DNA from: Sinosporangium album
GTDB taxonomy: Bacteria; Actinomycetota; Actinomycetes; Streptosporangiales; Streptosporangiaceae
Assembly: GCF_900100605.1 (NCBI RefSeq)
Contig: NZ_FNCN01000009.1
Span: forward strand, 124,001 to 188,000
DNA length: 64,000 bases
Direction: 5' to 3'
How positions within the stretch are numbered: the first letter of the stretch is position 1; every line of letters begins with the position of its first letter. The notes under the pieces were generated by a model. The model made no database searches. It saw only the letters and a program-made list of their open reading frames with translations, and had not been told where the DNA came from. Both the position numbers and the translations under genes were made by a program. Shown in pieces: positions 26,634-35,296 of the stretch.

Positions 26634-27568
26634 AGCCGCACCTCCGACGGGAGCACGTCCGGCCGCAGCCCGCGCCAGACGGGGTTGCGCAGCCTGCCCT
26701 CCCGCGTCCACATCGTGTAGGCGACCTCGCCCACCACCTCGGGCCGCACCCAGTGGGCGTTCCGCGCGACCTCCGCGGGCGGCCGGTCGGCGTAGGGGCT
26801 GCCAGGCGCCTCCAAGGGCGCCAGCAGCGACAGCAGGTCGTCGAGGGCCGCGTCGCTGAAGCCGGTGCCCACGTGCCCGATGTAGGTCAGACCCCGTTCC
26901 CCGAACGCCCCCATGAGCAGGGACCCGACCCCTCCGGCGCGCTTCCCCGCGCCCGGCCGCCAGCCGGCGATCACGACCTCCCTGGTCGACAGGTGCTTCA
27001 CCTTGATCCACCAGTCCGTTCGGCGCCCCGGGCGGTACGGCGAGTCCAGACGCTTGGCCACCACCCCCTCCAACCCCTGCTCGCGCGTGGCGGCCAGCAG
27101 GTCGCCTCCCTCCCCGGGGAAGAAGGGCGGGACGTCGAGGTCGAGGCCGGAGAGCATCGCCCTGCGTTCGGCGTACGGCACCGCGAACAGGACGCGGCCG
27201 TCGAGGTAGAGCAGGTCGAACGGCAGGTATCTCACCGGGATCAGCGTCAGCAGGCCGGCCTCGGCGGGGTTCTCGACATGCATGCGCCGCTGGAGCAGCT
27301 CGAAGCTGGGCCTGCCGGACTCGTCGAAGGCCACGACCTCCCCGTCCAGGATCACGCGGCTCGCCGTACGGGCCAGGTCTTCGGTCGCGGTCGCGACCTC
27401 GGGGTAGCGGCGGGTGAAGTCGGTCCCTTTACGCCCGGTGATGCGTACCCCGTCGTGGACATAGGCGATGGCCCGGATGCCGTCCCACTTGACCTCAAGC
27501 GCGTAACTTCGCAGGTCAGCCGGTAGCGCCCCGGATGTCGCGAGCATCGGTTCGATTGGATATGGCAT
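26630..27568 (-). CDS. ATP-dependent DNA ligase (LigD ligase domain)
   Basis: A 312-residue ATP-dependent DNA ligase. The adenylation motif is EVKWDGIRA (Lys-x-Asp-Gly), followed by GRKGTDFTRRYPEV, ILDGEVVAFDESGRPSFELL, EGVVAKRLDSPYRPGRR and WWIKVKH, with an OB-fold C-terminus (YTMWTREGRLRNPVWRGLRP). ATG 27568 has GGGGGAT directly upstream; ATG 27580 or 27613 are alternatives. It heads the ligase-polymerase pair and is divergent from ku, completing a two-strand NHEJ locus. Confidence 0.92.
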   Translation of the reverse strand: MPYPIEPMLATSGALPADLRSYALEVKWDGIRAIAYVHDGVRITGRKGTDFTRRYPEVATATEDLARTASRVILDGEVVAFDESGRPSFELLQRRMHVENPAEAGLLTLIPVRYLPFDLLYLDGRVLFAVPYAERRAMLSGLDLDVPPFFPGEGGDLLAATREQGLEGVVAKRLDSPYRPGRRTDWWIKVKHLSTREVVIAGWRPGAGKRAGGVGSLLMGAFGERGLTYIGHVGTGFSDAALDDLLSLLAPLEAPGSPYADRPPAEVARNAHWVRPEVVGEVAYTMWTREGRLRNPVWRGLRPDVLPSEVRL

Positions 27569-27690
27569 CGGATCCCCCATGACGGGTATGTGCCCTGATG
27601 GCGAGTAATCCACGGCTCCGGCTGGAGTTATTCGATAACGTGCTCGAAAACCCTGTGTGCTGTGGATGAGTCCGGCTCGGGGAGGACGCG
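27569..27690. promoter_or_regulatory. Divergent ligase/ku promoter region
   Basis: The ~120-nt gap holds both promoters. A palindrome GTTATTCGATAAC (27627-27639) sits near its centre and is a candidate operator shared by both sides. GGGGAGGACGCG precedes the ku ATG. The regulator is unknown. Confidence 0.45.
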
Positions 27691-28629
27691 ATGCGCAGCA
27701 TTTGGAAGGGTGCGATCTCCTTCGGGCTCGTCATGATCCCGATCAAGGTGTATTCGGCGACCGAGCAGAAGGACGTCACCTTCCATCAGGTGCACCGGAC
27801 CGACGGCGGGCGCATCAAATACCGCCGTGTCTGCGGCGTGTGTGGGGAAGAGGTGTCCTACGGCGACATCGCCAAGGGATATGAGCTCGCCACGGGCGAG
27901 GTGGTCGTGCTCACCGACGAGGACTTCGACGAACTTCCCCTGTCGTCCTCCCGCCGCGTCGACGTGCTGCAGTTCACCCCCGCCGAGCAGATCGACCCGA
28001 TCTACTTTGCCAAGTCCTACTATCTGGAGCCCGACGGGCAGGGCGCGCGGCCGTACGTGCTGCTGCGCGACGCGCTGGAGCGCTCCGGGCAGGTCGCCAT
28101 CGTCAAGATCGCGCTGCGGCAGCGGGAGTCGCTGGCCACGCTGCGCGTGCGTGACGGCGTGTTCGTCCTGGAGACCATGTATTGGCCGGACGAGATCCGC
28201 ACCGCGGACTTCCCCTTCCTGGACGAGGAGGTCGACGTGCGTCCCGCCGAGGTTGGCATGGCCGAGTCGCTGATCACGACCATGGTGGCCGATTTCGACC
28301 CGACGGAATACCGCGACGCCTACCGCGAGGCGCTCCAAGAGGTCATCGAGGCCAAGGTCGCCGGCCGCGAGCTCGTCGCCCCCGCCGCTCCCGCCGCGGA
28401 GGCCGGCCCCTCCGTCGACCTCATGGCCGCCCTGCGCGCCAGCGTCGAGGCCGCCAAGCGCGAACGCGAGGCGGCGCAGGCCGGTACGGCACAGGCCCGC
28501 AAACCTGCCCCGGCCCGCTCGGCGCGGGGCAAGGCCGCGGCCAAGGCCGGAGAGAAGCCGGCCAAGGAGGCGAAGCCGGCCGAGGAGGCCAAGGCTCCGG
28601 CGCACCGCAAGCCCAGGAAGACGGCGTGA
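27691..28629 (+). CDS. ku: Ku DNA end-binding protein
   Basis: A 312-residue bacterial Ku. It starts with the hallmark MRSIWKGAISFGLVMIPIKV, contains a CGVCGEEV pair, EQIDPIYFAKSYYLEPD, and ALRQRESLATLRVRDGVFVLE of the core, and ends in a Lys/Ala-rich tail (residues ~270-312) of the kind that helps bind DNA and LigD. It forms a homodimeric ring on double-strand ends and recruits the ligase and polymerase encoded opposite. The ATG has a clear GGGGAGGA site. Confidence 0.96.
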   Translation: MRSIWKGAISFGLVMIPIKVYSATEQKDVTFHQVHRTDGGRIKYRRVCGVCGEEVSYGDIAKGYELATGEVVVLTDEDFDELPLSSSRRVDVLQFTPAEQIDPIYFAKSYYLEPDGQGARPYVLLRDALERSGQVAIVKIALRQRESLATLRVRDGVFVLETMYWPDEIRTADFPFLDEEVDVRPAEVGMAESLITTMVADFDPTEYRDAYREALQEVIEAKVAGRELVAPAAPAAEAGPSVDLMAALRASVEAAKREREAAQAGTAQARKPAPARSARGKAAAKAGEKPAKEAKPAEEAKAPAHRKPRKTA

Positions 28630-28660
28630 GCCGTCCGCCCTCACTCCTTGGCCTCTCTTA

Positions 28661-28688
28661 GAGCGGCCTCTTGAGAGCGGCCTCTTGA
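28661..28688. repeat. 14-bp tandem duplication
   Basis: GAGCGGCCTCTTGA occurs twice in a row between the convergent ku and VOC genes. Confidence 0.8.
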
Positions 28689-28698
28689 GCGGGCGGCC

Positions 28699-29091
28699 CT
28701 ACTCCTGGACCAGGCAGAAGGGGTGGCCGGCAGGGTCGGCGTACACCCGCCAGGACGGCTCGGCGCCTGAATCCTCCTTGGAGGGCCGGGGGAGGGGGTT
28801 CGCTCCGAGGGCGACCGCCTGCCGTTCGGCCTCGTTCAGGTCGGCCACACCGATGTCGAGGTGGAATTGCTGGGGGTGGGCGGGATCGGGCCACTGCGGC
28901 GGGCGGTGGTCGGGCACGCGCTGGAACGCGAGGACCATTCCGCCGGGTGTGTGGAGCGTGGCCCAGTCGGCGTCGAGCGACCAGCGGGGGTCGGGCCGGT
29001 CGACCGAGCCGCCCAGCAGGGCGGCGTAGAACTCGGCCAGTTCGGTGGGGGCGGTGCAGTCGAGAACGACGCATTGAAGGCGGCCTATCAC
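28699..29091 (-). CDS. VOC-family (glyoxalase-like) protein
   Basis: A 130-residue vicinal-oxygen-chelate protein with two beta-alpha-beta-beta-beta units: VVLDCTAPTELAEFYAALLG at the start, FHLDIGVADLNEAERQAVAL in the middle and VYADPAGHPFCLVQ at the end. The GTG at 29091 has GAGAGCC upstream. These small proteins bind or modify diverse ligands; no specific substrate is indicated. It converges on ku. Confidence 0.85.
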   Translation of the reverse strand: MIGRLQCVVLDCTAPTELAEFYAALLGGSVDRPDPRWSLDADWATLHTPGGMVLAFQRVPDHRPPQWPDPAHPQQFHLDIGVADLNEAERQAVALGANPLPRPSKEDSGAEPSWRVYADPAGHPFCLVQE

Positions 29092-29237
29092 GGGTCGGCT
29101 CTCGTTCTCCCGGGGAAATGGGGGTGTTCTGGAGGGCTGGAGTCAGCCCAGAGGGTGGGACACTACAACAATCAGTGCATGTTAGGCACCTCAGGCACCT
29201 TAGGGATAGATTCGAAATCGGTAGGAAATATGCGTGT

Positions 29238-29268
29238 GCGTCGTGGCACCTGGGAAGTGCCACGACGC
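29238..29268 (-). terminator. Perfect 12-bp hairpin terminator
   Basis: GCGTCGTGGCAC and GTGCCACGACGC are exact complements around a 7-nt loop. The hairpin lies 78 nt past the stop of the His-rich gene on the minus strand, so it probably ends that transcript before the VOC gene. Confidence 0.8.
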
Positions 29269-29345
29269 TGACGCCTCGGGTCAAGTCGGCCGGCGATCAG
29301 CCAGACCTGCCCATCCTGCTAATCGGGTTTATTTGCCTTCTCGGA

Positions 29346-29852
29346 TTAGTGTTTGATGCGGCGAGCCCATCCACCGCCGCCACCGATGAACTTCACCTTC
29401 TTCTTGTAGTAGAAGAAGTGCTCCCCGCCGCGCGCCTCGTGGCCGTGGCCCTCGTGGCAGTGGCCGTGGTGGCAGTGGGCGTGGTGACGGTGGTGGCGGT
29501 GGTGGTGGCGGCGGTGGCCGTCACGGGAGTCGCCATCGTGGTCACCATCCCAGCCCTTGTGGTGCCCGTGGTGGTCCCCGTCGTGGTGGTGATGGTGACG
29601 GTGGTTGTGATGGTGGTGCCTGTTGTGGTGGTGGCGCGAGGCGTGATGGTGGTGGTCGTGGTGGTCGAACGCCCTGAACCGGCGTATCTTCACGACGTGC
29701 ACCTTGTATAGGCAGTGGTTCTTGTGGCAGCTCCGCCTGTCCCCCGCAGACGCGGGAGAGGCGGTGATCGTGGCGGCAGCGCCAACCGTAACCAGGCCAC
29801 CACCGGCGACAGCAGCAGCGACAAGCACGTTCGAGAGTCGCTTCAGATTCAT
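29346..29852 (-). CDS. Secreted histidine-rich protein
   Basis: A 168-residue exported protein. A signal peptide runs to about residue 36 (AAATITASPASA then GDRR). After a short Cys pair (SCHKNHCLYK), residues ~60-140 are dominated by His, with HH dipeptides and Asp/Arg/Gly between them, then a motif HCHHGHCHEGHGHE and a C-terminal FFYYKKKVKF. Such tracts bind Zn2+, Ni2+ or Cu2+. GGAAAGGGAAG precedes the ATG. A second secreted His-rich protein at 62260 shares the HC-x2-GHCH-x2-HG motif. No enzyme domain is present. A metal buffer or scavenger outside the cell is likely, but untested. Confidence 0.8.
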   Translation of the reverse strand: MNLKRLSNVLVAAAVAGGGLVTVGAAATITASPASAGDRRSCHKNHCLYKVHVVKIRRFRAFDHHDHHHHASRHHHNRHHHHNHRHHHHHDGDHHGHHKGWDGDHDGDSRDGHRRHHHRHHRHHAHCHHGHCHEGHGHEARGGEHFFYYKKKVKFIGGGGGWARRIKH

Positions 29853-30681
29853 CTTCTACTTCCCTTTCCGAATGATCGGCCTGAGGGGCTAATGGGCTAG
29901 ATGTCCTGATTCGTGACCATGAAACTGATTACGGTTAGTTATCTACTGAATGCAGAGGGTCTTTAACTGGTGTGGTGAGTTGAACAGAAAGAAGTGAAGT
30001 TTCAGGTGGGTCCTCTATGACCTGAGTGGTCGGATCGGTGTGGATCTGCGGCTTCTGATCATGATGGTGTCGAAAAGGCAGTGATTTAAGATGAAGTTTC
30101 AGCGAAGCCGCCTATGGCGAATCGCCTGTAGATCCCGTGGTCCGATGGAAGATTGCCGAGCCGGTCGGCTATTCCGGCCTAAAAACCACTCACTTTGCAT
30201 GATCAAGTGAATTATTAGGGGTTATGTGTTGCAAAGTGTGGGCATGTCCAGGTATGTGGCTAGGGTCCGTCCGTGGCCGGGGGGAGCCGTAGCCGTAGGT
30301 CGCATAGGAGGTGAGGTTTTCCGTCCCTCGCCTCGTGCTCGCGCCGGCCTGGACCGCCACTCCACGTCAGGCCCCTGGGGCACGTGTGGTCATGGGGACA
30401 TGTGAAGGCATGGACGGTGGCCTCTGTCAGTGGCCCCTTGGGACACGCGAAGGCGTGGACAGACGTTCGTTCGTCCTGCGGGGGCGGCGCCGTACGCGCG
30501 CCGCACGGGTGCCGTGCAGGTGCCTGCAGGTGTCCGGTCCGCGGGTTCCGCCCAACCGTGTCGTAAGGCGTCCTTAGGCGCTTGCACCGTGACGGTACGC
30601 TGCAGCGAAAGCCGCAAAACGGCTGGTCAAGGGGTGTAATAGAGGTGTAAGAGCCTTTAGTGGTGCGACAAAGGAGGCGCG
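29853..30681. other. Long AT-richer intergenic region with an inverted repeat
   Basis: About 830 nt between the divergent His-rich and hydrolase genes. The first ~400 nt are clearly lower in GC than the surroundings. CACTTTGCA (30191-30199) and TGCAAAGTG (30230-30238) form a 9-bp inverted repeat 30 nt apart. Open frames on both strands are short and lack ribosome sites. AAAGGAGG at the right edge serves the hydrolase. The region may hold an sRNA, a regulatory leader or a decayed gene. Confidence 0.5.
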
Positions 30682-31590
30682 GTGAACGAGCCGATAGCGG
30701 TATGGCCCGGTCAGCTGATCGACCTCGGAGGACAGGAAGAAGTGTTCGTCCGGTCGACGCCACGGGGGGCGCCGGAGACGGCGGTGTTCGTGCACGGTCT
30801 CGCGGGATCCTCCACCAACTGGACCGATCTCATGGACGAGCTGCGCGACGTCGTCACGGGGCACGCCGTCGACCTGCCCGGAGCCGGCTACTCACCGCCG
30901 CCGTCCGGCAACGACTACTCGGTCGACGCCCGCGCCGACATGATGGTCAAGGTGATCGAATCCCTTGACAACGGACCCGTGCACCTGTTCGGCAACTCGC
31001 TCGGCGGCGCGATCTCCGTGCGCCTGGCGGCCACCCGCCCCGACCTCGTGCGCTCGCTCACCCTGGTGTCACCGGCCCTGCCCGACCTGATGCCGAGATA
31101 CGGCCCGGCCCGTGTGGTCGTCTCGGCCGCCCCGCGCATCGGGGAGTGGGCCGTGGAGCACCTGCGTGTCCTTCCCGCGGAACGGCGGATCGTCGCGACC
31201 CTGGCCATGTGCTACGGCGATATGGCCCGAGTGCACCCCGAGCGGCTGCGCGAGGCCATCGAGGAGCTGCGCCGGCGCGACGGGCTGACCTACTCCGGCC
31301 AGGCGCTGTCCGCCTCGGCACGCGCCATCGTCGCGGAATACTTCAGGCGGGGCGAGGAGAACCTCTGGCGCCAGGCGGCGAAGGTCGTCGCGCCCACGCT
31401 CGTGATCCACGGGCGCAAGGACCGGCTCGTCGACCCTCGCATGGCCGCCCGCGCCGGCCGTACGTTCCCGAAAGTGCGGCTCGTGCTCCTGCCGAACGCG
31501 GGCCATGTGGCCCAGATGGAATACCCGGCCCTGGTCGCCAAGGAGGCGAGAGAGCTGATCTCGTACGCCATCGCCGCGTCGGCCGCCTGA
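30682..31590 (+). CDS. Alpha/beta hydrolase upstream of moeZ
   Basis: A 302-residue alpha/beta-hydrolase. The oxyanion strand is AVFVHGLAGSSTNW, the nucleophile elbow VHLFGNSLGGAIS with Ser in GNSLGG, the acid strand VAPTLVIHGRKDRLVDP, and the His in LLPNAGHVAQMEYP. The GTG is preceded by AAAGGAGG at ideal spacing. A hydrolase in this position before moeZ is, as I recall, common in actinomycetes. Substrate unknown. Confidence 0.87.
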   Translation: MNEPIAVWPGQLIDLGGQEEVFVRSTPRGAPETAVFVHGLAGSSTNWTDLMDELRDVVTGHAVDLPGAGYSPPPSGNDYSVDARADMMVKVIESLDNGPVHLFGNSLGGAISVRLAATRPDLVRSLTLVSPALPDLMPRYGPARVVVSAAPRIGEWAVEHLRVLPAERRIVATLAMCYGDMARVHPERLREAIEELRRRDGLTYSGQALSASARAIVAEYFRRGEENLWRQAAKVVAPTLVIHGRKDRLVDPRMAARAGRTFPKVRLVLLPNAGHVAQMEYPALVAKEARELISYAIAASAA

Positions 31591-31730
31591 GCGCCCGGCA
31601 GGCGTGTTCTCGCGGGGTCCGACCGCTATTGGGAATGCCCAGGGGGCCCGGCTAGGTTTGCATGTGCGGGGCGCACGGTGCGGTGCGCCGTGGAGACCCC
31701 CTGATGACCCTGAAACGGGAGCGGAGAAAA

Positions 31731-32912
31731 GTGTCGTTGCCACCGCTGGTAGAGCCGGCCGCCGAGCTGACAGTCGACGAGGTGCGCCGCTATTCGCGCC
31801 ATCTGATCATCCCCGACGTGGGCATGGCGGGACAGAAACGGCTGAAGAACGCCAAGGTCCTCTGTGTGGGCGCGGGCGGCCTGGGCTCGCCTGGACTTTT
31901 GTATCTCGCCGCCGCTGGAGTGGGCACGCTCGGGATCATCGACTTCGACGTCGTCGACGAGTCGAACCTGCAGCGCCAGGTCATCCACGGCCAGTCCGAC
32001 ATCGGCCGCCTCAAGGCGGAAAGCGCGGCGGCCAGCGTCAAGGAGATCAACCCGCTCGTCAATGTGATCGTTCACAACGTGGCGCTCACGACCGACAACG
32101 TCATGGAGATCTTCTCCGGCTACGACCTGATCGTGGACGGGACCGATAACTTCGCGACCCGCTACATGGTCAACGACGCCGCGGTTCTTCTCGGCAAGCC
32201 GTACGTCTGGGGTTCGATCTACCGGTTCGACGGCCAGGCGAGCGTGTTCTGGGCCGAGCACGGCCCGTGCTACCGCTGCCTCTACCCCGAGCCGCCGCCG
32301 CCCGGCATGGTGCCGTCGTGCGCCGAGGGCGGCGTGCTCGGCGTGCTCTGCGCGTCCATCGGATCGATCCAGGTCAACGAGGCCATCAAGCTGCTCGCCG
32401 GCATCGGCGAGCCGCTCGTGGGCCGTCTGATGATCTACGACGCGCTGGAGATGCAGTACCGCACGGTCAAGGTCCGCAAGGACCCCGAGTGCGCGCTGTG
32501 CGGGAAGGACCCCAGCATCACCCAGCTGATGGAGGACTACGAGGCGTTCTGCGGCACCGTCTCCGACGAGGCCGCCCAGGCCGCCTCCGGCTCCACCATC
32601 ACCGCGACCGAGCTCAAGGAGATGCAGGACCGCGGGGACGACATCTACCTCATCGACGTGCGCGAGCCGAACGAGTACGAGATCGTCAACATCCCCGGCG
32701 CGGTGCTCATCCCCAAGGGCGAGTTCATCAGCGGTGCCGCTCTGGCCGACCTGCCGCAGAACCGGAAGATCGTGCTGCACTGCAAGTCCGGCGCCCGCTC
32801 GGCCGAGGTCCTCGCCGTCCTCAAGAACGCCGGCTTCTCCGACGCCGTCCACGTCGGCGGAGGAGTGCTGAGCTGGGTCAAGGCCGTCGACCCCAGCCTG
32901 CCCACCTACTGA
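31731..32912 (+). CDS. moeZ: MoeZ-type adenylyltransferase/sulfurtransferase
   Basis: A 393-residue E1-like ThiF/MoeB domain fused to a C-terminal rhodanese domain. The ATP-binding loop is GAGGLGS at 47-53; zinc Cys pairs are CYRC and CALC; the adenylation Cys is in the conserved AEGGVLGVLCA region; the rhodanese persulfide Cys is LHCKSGARSAEVL. MoeZ activates small sulfur-carrier proteins for molybdopterin, thiamine, cysteine and tRNA thiolation. The GTG at 31731 (VSLPPLVEPAAELTVDEVRR) gives the normal length; ATG 31704 is an alternative. A strong terminator follows. Confidence 0.95.
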   Translation: MSLPPLVEPAAELTVDEVRRYSRHLIIPDVGMAGQKRLKNAKVLCVGAGGLGSPGLLYLAAAGVGTLGIIDFDVVDESNLQRQVIHGQSDIGRLKAESAAASVKEINPLVNVIVHNVALTTDNVMEIFSGYDLIVDGTDNFATRYMVNDAAVLLGKPYVWGSIYRFDGQASVFWAEHGPCYRCLYPEPPPPGMVPSCAEGGVLGVLCASIGSIQVNEAIKLLAGIGEPLVGRLMIYDALEMQYRTVKVRKDPECALCGKDPSITQLMEDYEAFCGTVSDEAAQAASGSTITATELKEMQDRGDDIYLIDVREPNEYEIVNIPGAVLIPKGEFISGAALADLPQNRKIVLHCKSGARSAEVLAVLKNAGFSDAVHVGGGVLSWVKAVDPSLPTY

Positions 32913-32923
32913 CGCCCACCCAC

Positions 32924-32970
32924 CCGACGGCGTGTCCTCGTTCATCCCGAGGCCGCGCCGTCGGTCCTTT
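32924..32970 (+). terminator. Terminator after moeZ
   Basis: CCGACGGCG (32924-32932) pairs with CGCCGTCGG (32956-32964), with an inner CCTCG/CGAGG stem, and is followed by TCCTTT. It lies 12 nt after the moeZ stop. Confidence 0.85.
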
Positions 32971-33059
32971 CCCAGGAGGAACACGCCGAGTCGGTAGGTC
33001 GGCCTTCGTGCAACCAGATAGAGCCAAAAAGCCGCACTCTTCCGCATTAAAGTCGAGCC

Positions 33060-33800
33060 GTGAGTGATGTCCATGACCGGAGCCCGCGCCCGGTCTGGCC
33101 GGCCCTCGTGGTGGCGTCGGCGTTGACGCTGATCTGCGCGGTCATAGCCGGGGTGGCCGCCAGCGCAGCCGGGGCCGAGCTCACCCGGGGACCCACCACC
33201 GAGGAACTGCGGAGGGCTTCGGCGGAGGAGGTCGCGCGCCGCTGGCGGCTCTGGCCGGCGGGGAGGATCTTCCCCGAGACCCTGGCCTACACGGCCGAGC
33301 AGGGCGGCGAGGAGCAGGCCGACCGGGTCGGCATCTCGACCGACACCCGCTGCGAGACCGCGGTGGACCAGGCGCTGCGCAAGCCGCTCGTGCGGGCCGG
33401 GTGCCGGGCCGTACTGCGGGCCACCTACCTGGACGCGCTCCAAGGAGTCGTGGTGACGATGGGCGTCGCGGTGTTCCCCGACGAGGCCACGGCGCTCAAG
33501 GCCAAGGCGGCCGTCCCCCAGACGGGCAAGGCGTCTCCGGGCCTGCGGGCCCTGGCGTTCTCGGGCACGGTGAGCGAACGCTTCACGTCACGCGTACGGC
33601 AGGCGGCCTCGGTCCGCCAGGCCGGGCCGTACGTGGTGCTGACGACGGCCGGGCAGGCCGACGGGCGGCCCGCGCAGGCGGTGGGGGAGCAGCGGCCGGG
33701 GATGTTCGCCTTCGCGCCGGACATGGCGGAACGGCTGCTGGCGGTGTTGAGCAGGCCGAGGATGCCGGACTGCGCCGCGGTCGAGGAGTGGAGGTGCTGA
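33060..33800 (+). CDS. Membrane-anchored partner protein of mycosin, copy 1
   Basis: A 246-residue protein with one N-terminal membrane segment (about 13-38) and an extracytoplasmic domain. The domain is shared with the protein encoded at 35297: ARRWRLWPAG, FPE, RVGI, then Cys98 and Cys115 flanking AVDQALRKPLVRAG, LRATY, VTMGVAVF and AGPYVV. It ends in another Cys pair (Cys238, Cys246). Four conserved Cys suggest two disulfides. Its TGA overlaps the start of the mycosin gene (GTGCTGA). GTG 33060 has TAAAGT 6 nt upstream, so it is probably leaderless and heads the four-gene unit. No known domain name comes to mind; I infer a dedicated mycosin partner. Confidence 0.75.
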   Translation: MSDVHDRSPRPVWPALVVASALTLICAVIAGVAASAAGAELTRGPTTEELRRASAEEVARRWRLWPAGRIFPETLAYTAEQGGEEQADRVGISTDTRCETAVDQALRKPLVRAGCRAVLRATYLDALQGVVVTMGVAVFPDEATALKAKAAVPQTGKASPGLRALAFSGTVSERFTSRVRQAASVRQAGPYVVLTTAGQADGRPAQAVGEQRPGMFAFAPDMAERLLAVLSRPRMPDCAAVEEWRC

Positions 33801-35230
33801 GGGCGGTCCGCAGGCGTGTGGTCGCGTTGGCGCTCGGGACGGCGGCGGCTCTGGCCGTGCCGTCGGCCTTCCTCGCCCCGCCGGCCCAGGCGTTCGAGGA
33901 CGGCGTGAGGGGCGGGCAGGCCAAGGTGCTCGACACGCTCGACCTGCCCGAGGCGTGGCGCGTGACAAAGGGGGAGGGCGTCGTGGTCGCGGTGCTGGAC
34001 TCGGGGGTGGACCCCGTCCACCGCGACCTTCAGGGGTCGGTGATCGTGGGCAAGGATTTCACGGAGGGCGCGAATCCTCCCAACGTGCCGCCGCGCAGGC
34101 TCCACGGCACCTACATGGCCTCGCTGATCGCCGGTCACGGCCATGGGCTCGGCGGCGAGGACGGGGTGATCGGCGTCGCCCCCGAGTCCCGGGTGCTGTC
34201 CGTCCGGGTGATCCTGGAGGACGAGGAGCCGGGGTTTCGCGCCTTCAACTCCGACCCCCGCTTCGAGGACGTGGTCGCCAAGGGCATCCGGTATGCCGTG
34301 GACCAGGGGGCCGACGTGATCAATATGTCCATCTCCAAGGAGCTCGCGACGGAGAAGGAACGGGCGGCCATCGGCTACGCGGTGTCGAAAGGGGTGGTCC
34401 TGGTCGCGGCGGCGGGCAACGACGGCGCGCCGGCCCCCGGCGGGACGGGCTTCGCGCCGTACTCCTACCCGGCGGCCTTCCCCGGGGTGGTCTCGGTCGC
34501 CGCGGCCGATCACGGGCTGCGCCGGGCGTCGTTCTCGAACTGGAACCCCTCGGTGCTGCTGGCCGCCCCAGGCGTGGACATCCTCGGGGCGGGGCCCGGC
34601 GACGAGTACTGGGTCGGGAAGGGAACGTCCCAGGCGACCGCGCTGGTGTCGGGCGTGGTGGCGCTGATCAAGGCCGAGCACCCGAACCTGCCGCCGGCCC
34701 TGGTGATCCAGGCCCTGACGGCGGGGGCCATCAAGCGCCCCACCGGGGGTTACGACACCGATCTGGGCTTCGGTGTGGTCAACGCCGCGCGGTCGCTCGC
34801 CGAGGCGGCGCGTCTCGCCCGGTACACCTTCGTCGCGGACGGTTCCCACGCCCACGACCCCGCCCGCGTCCTTGGTGCGGGGAAGGGCGCGAAGAGGAAC
34901 GCGAGCGGGGGCACGGCCGGGAACGCGGGCGAGGGCATGGGCGGGGGCACGGGCGGGGGCACGGGAGAGGGCACGGCGGGGAACGCGGGCGGGAACACGG
35001 AGAGGGGTGCGGCCGGGAGCGCGCGGCAGGGGCGCGCGACGCCGCCGCCCGTCGAGGTGGTGCGTCGCGACAGCAGCCGCATCACCATCTACGGTGGTGT
35101 GGCCGTGGTCGCCGGTATCGCCGCGCTGGTCTCGGTCGGCGTGATAGCCCTGTTGGTCGGGCGGGCGCGCCGTGTCACCCCAGAACCGGTCACGTTCCTC
35201 ATATCCGCCCAGCCAGGGAGTGGTGAGTAG
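33794..35230 (+). CDS. mycP: Mycosin-type membrane-anchored subtilase, copy 1
   Basis: A 478-residue S8 subtilisin-like protease of the mycosin (type VII secretion-associated) group. It has a signal peptide (to PPAQA), the triad Asp69 (VLDSGVD), His104 (RLHGTYMASLIAG) and Ser279 (GKGTSQATALVSG), and Asn in AAAGNDG. A Gly/Thr-rich linker of short repeats (about residues 370-415) leads to a C-terminal membrane anchor near 433-458. The GTG at 33794 overlaps the partner stop by 7 nt, exactly as in copy 2, which supports this start. No EccB, EccC, EccD or WXG100 gene is in the window. Confidence 0.88.
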   Translation: MLRAVRRRVVALALGTAAALAVPSAFLAPPAQAFEDGVRGGQAKVLDTLDLPEAWRVTKGEGVVVAVLDSGVDPVHRDLQGSVIVGKDFTEGANPPNVPPRRLHGTYMASLIAGHGHGLGGEDGVIGVAPESRVLSVRVILEDEEPGFRAFNSDPRFEDVVAKGIRYAVDQGADVINMSISKELATEKERAAIGYAVSKGVVLVAAAGNDGAPAPGGTGFAPYSYPAAFPGVVSVAAADHGLRRASFSNWNPSVLLAAPGVDILGAGPGDEYWVGKGTSQATALVSGVVALIKAEHPNLPPALVIQALTAGAIKRPTGGYDTDLGFGVVNAARSLAEAARLARYTFVADGSHAHDPARVLGAGKGAKRNASGGTAGNAGEGMGGGTGGGTGEGTAGNAGGNTERGAAGSARQGRATPPPVEVVRRDSSRITIYGGVAVVAGIAALVSVGVIALLVGRARRVTPEPVTFLISAQPGSGE

Positions 35231-35296
35231 TAAAGCCCCCTCTGGGGGATGACAGCGACAAGATGGGTGCCAGCGCCTTCACGGAGCAATGGGGAC

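Noticed and set aside
29358-29711. Long Val-rich frame on the + strand opposite the His-rich gene
   Set aside because: It is the antisense of His codons (GTG/GTGGTG) and has no ribosome site; the minus-strand frame has a signal peptide and a clear site.
30260-30763. 167-residue minus-strand frame in the long intergenic gap
   Set aside because: No recognisable domain, poor start context, and it runs into the strongly supported hydrolase gene.
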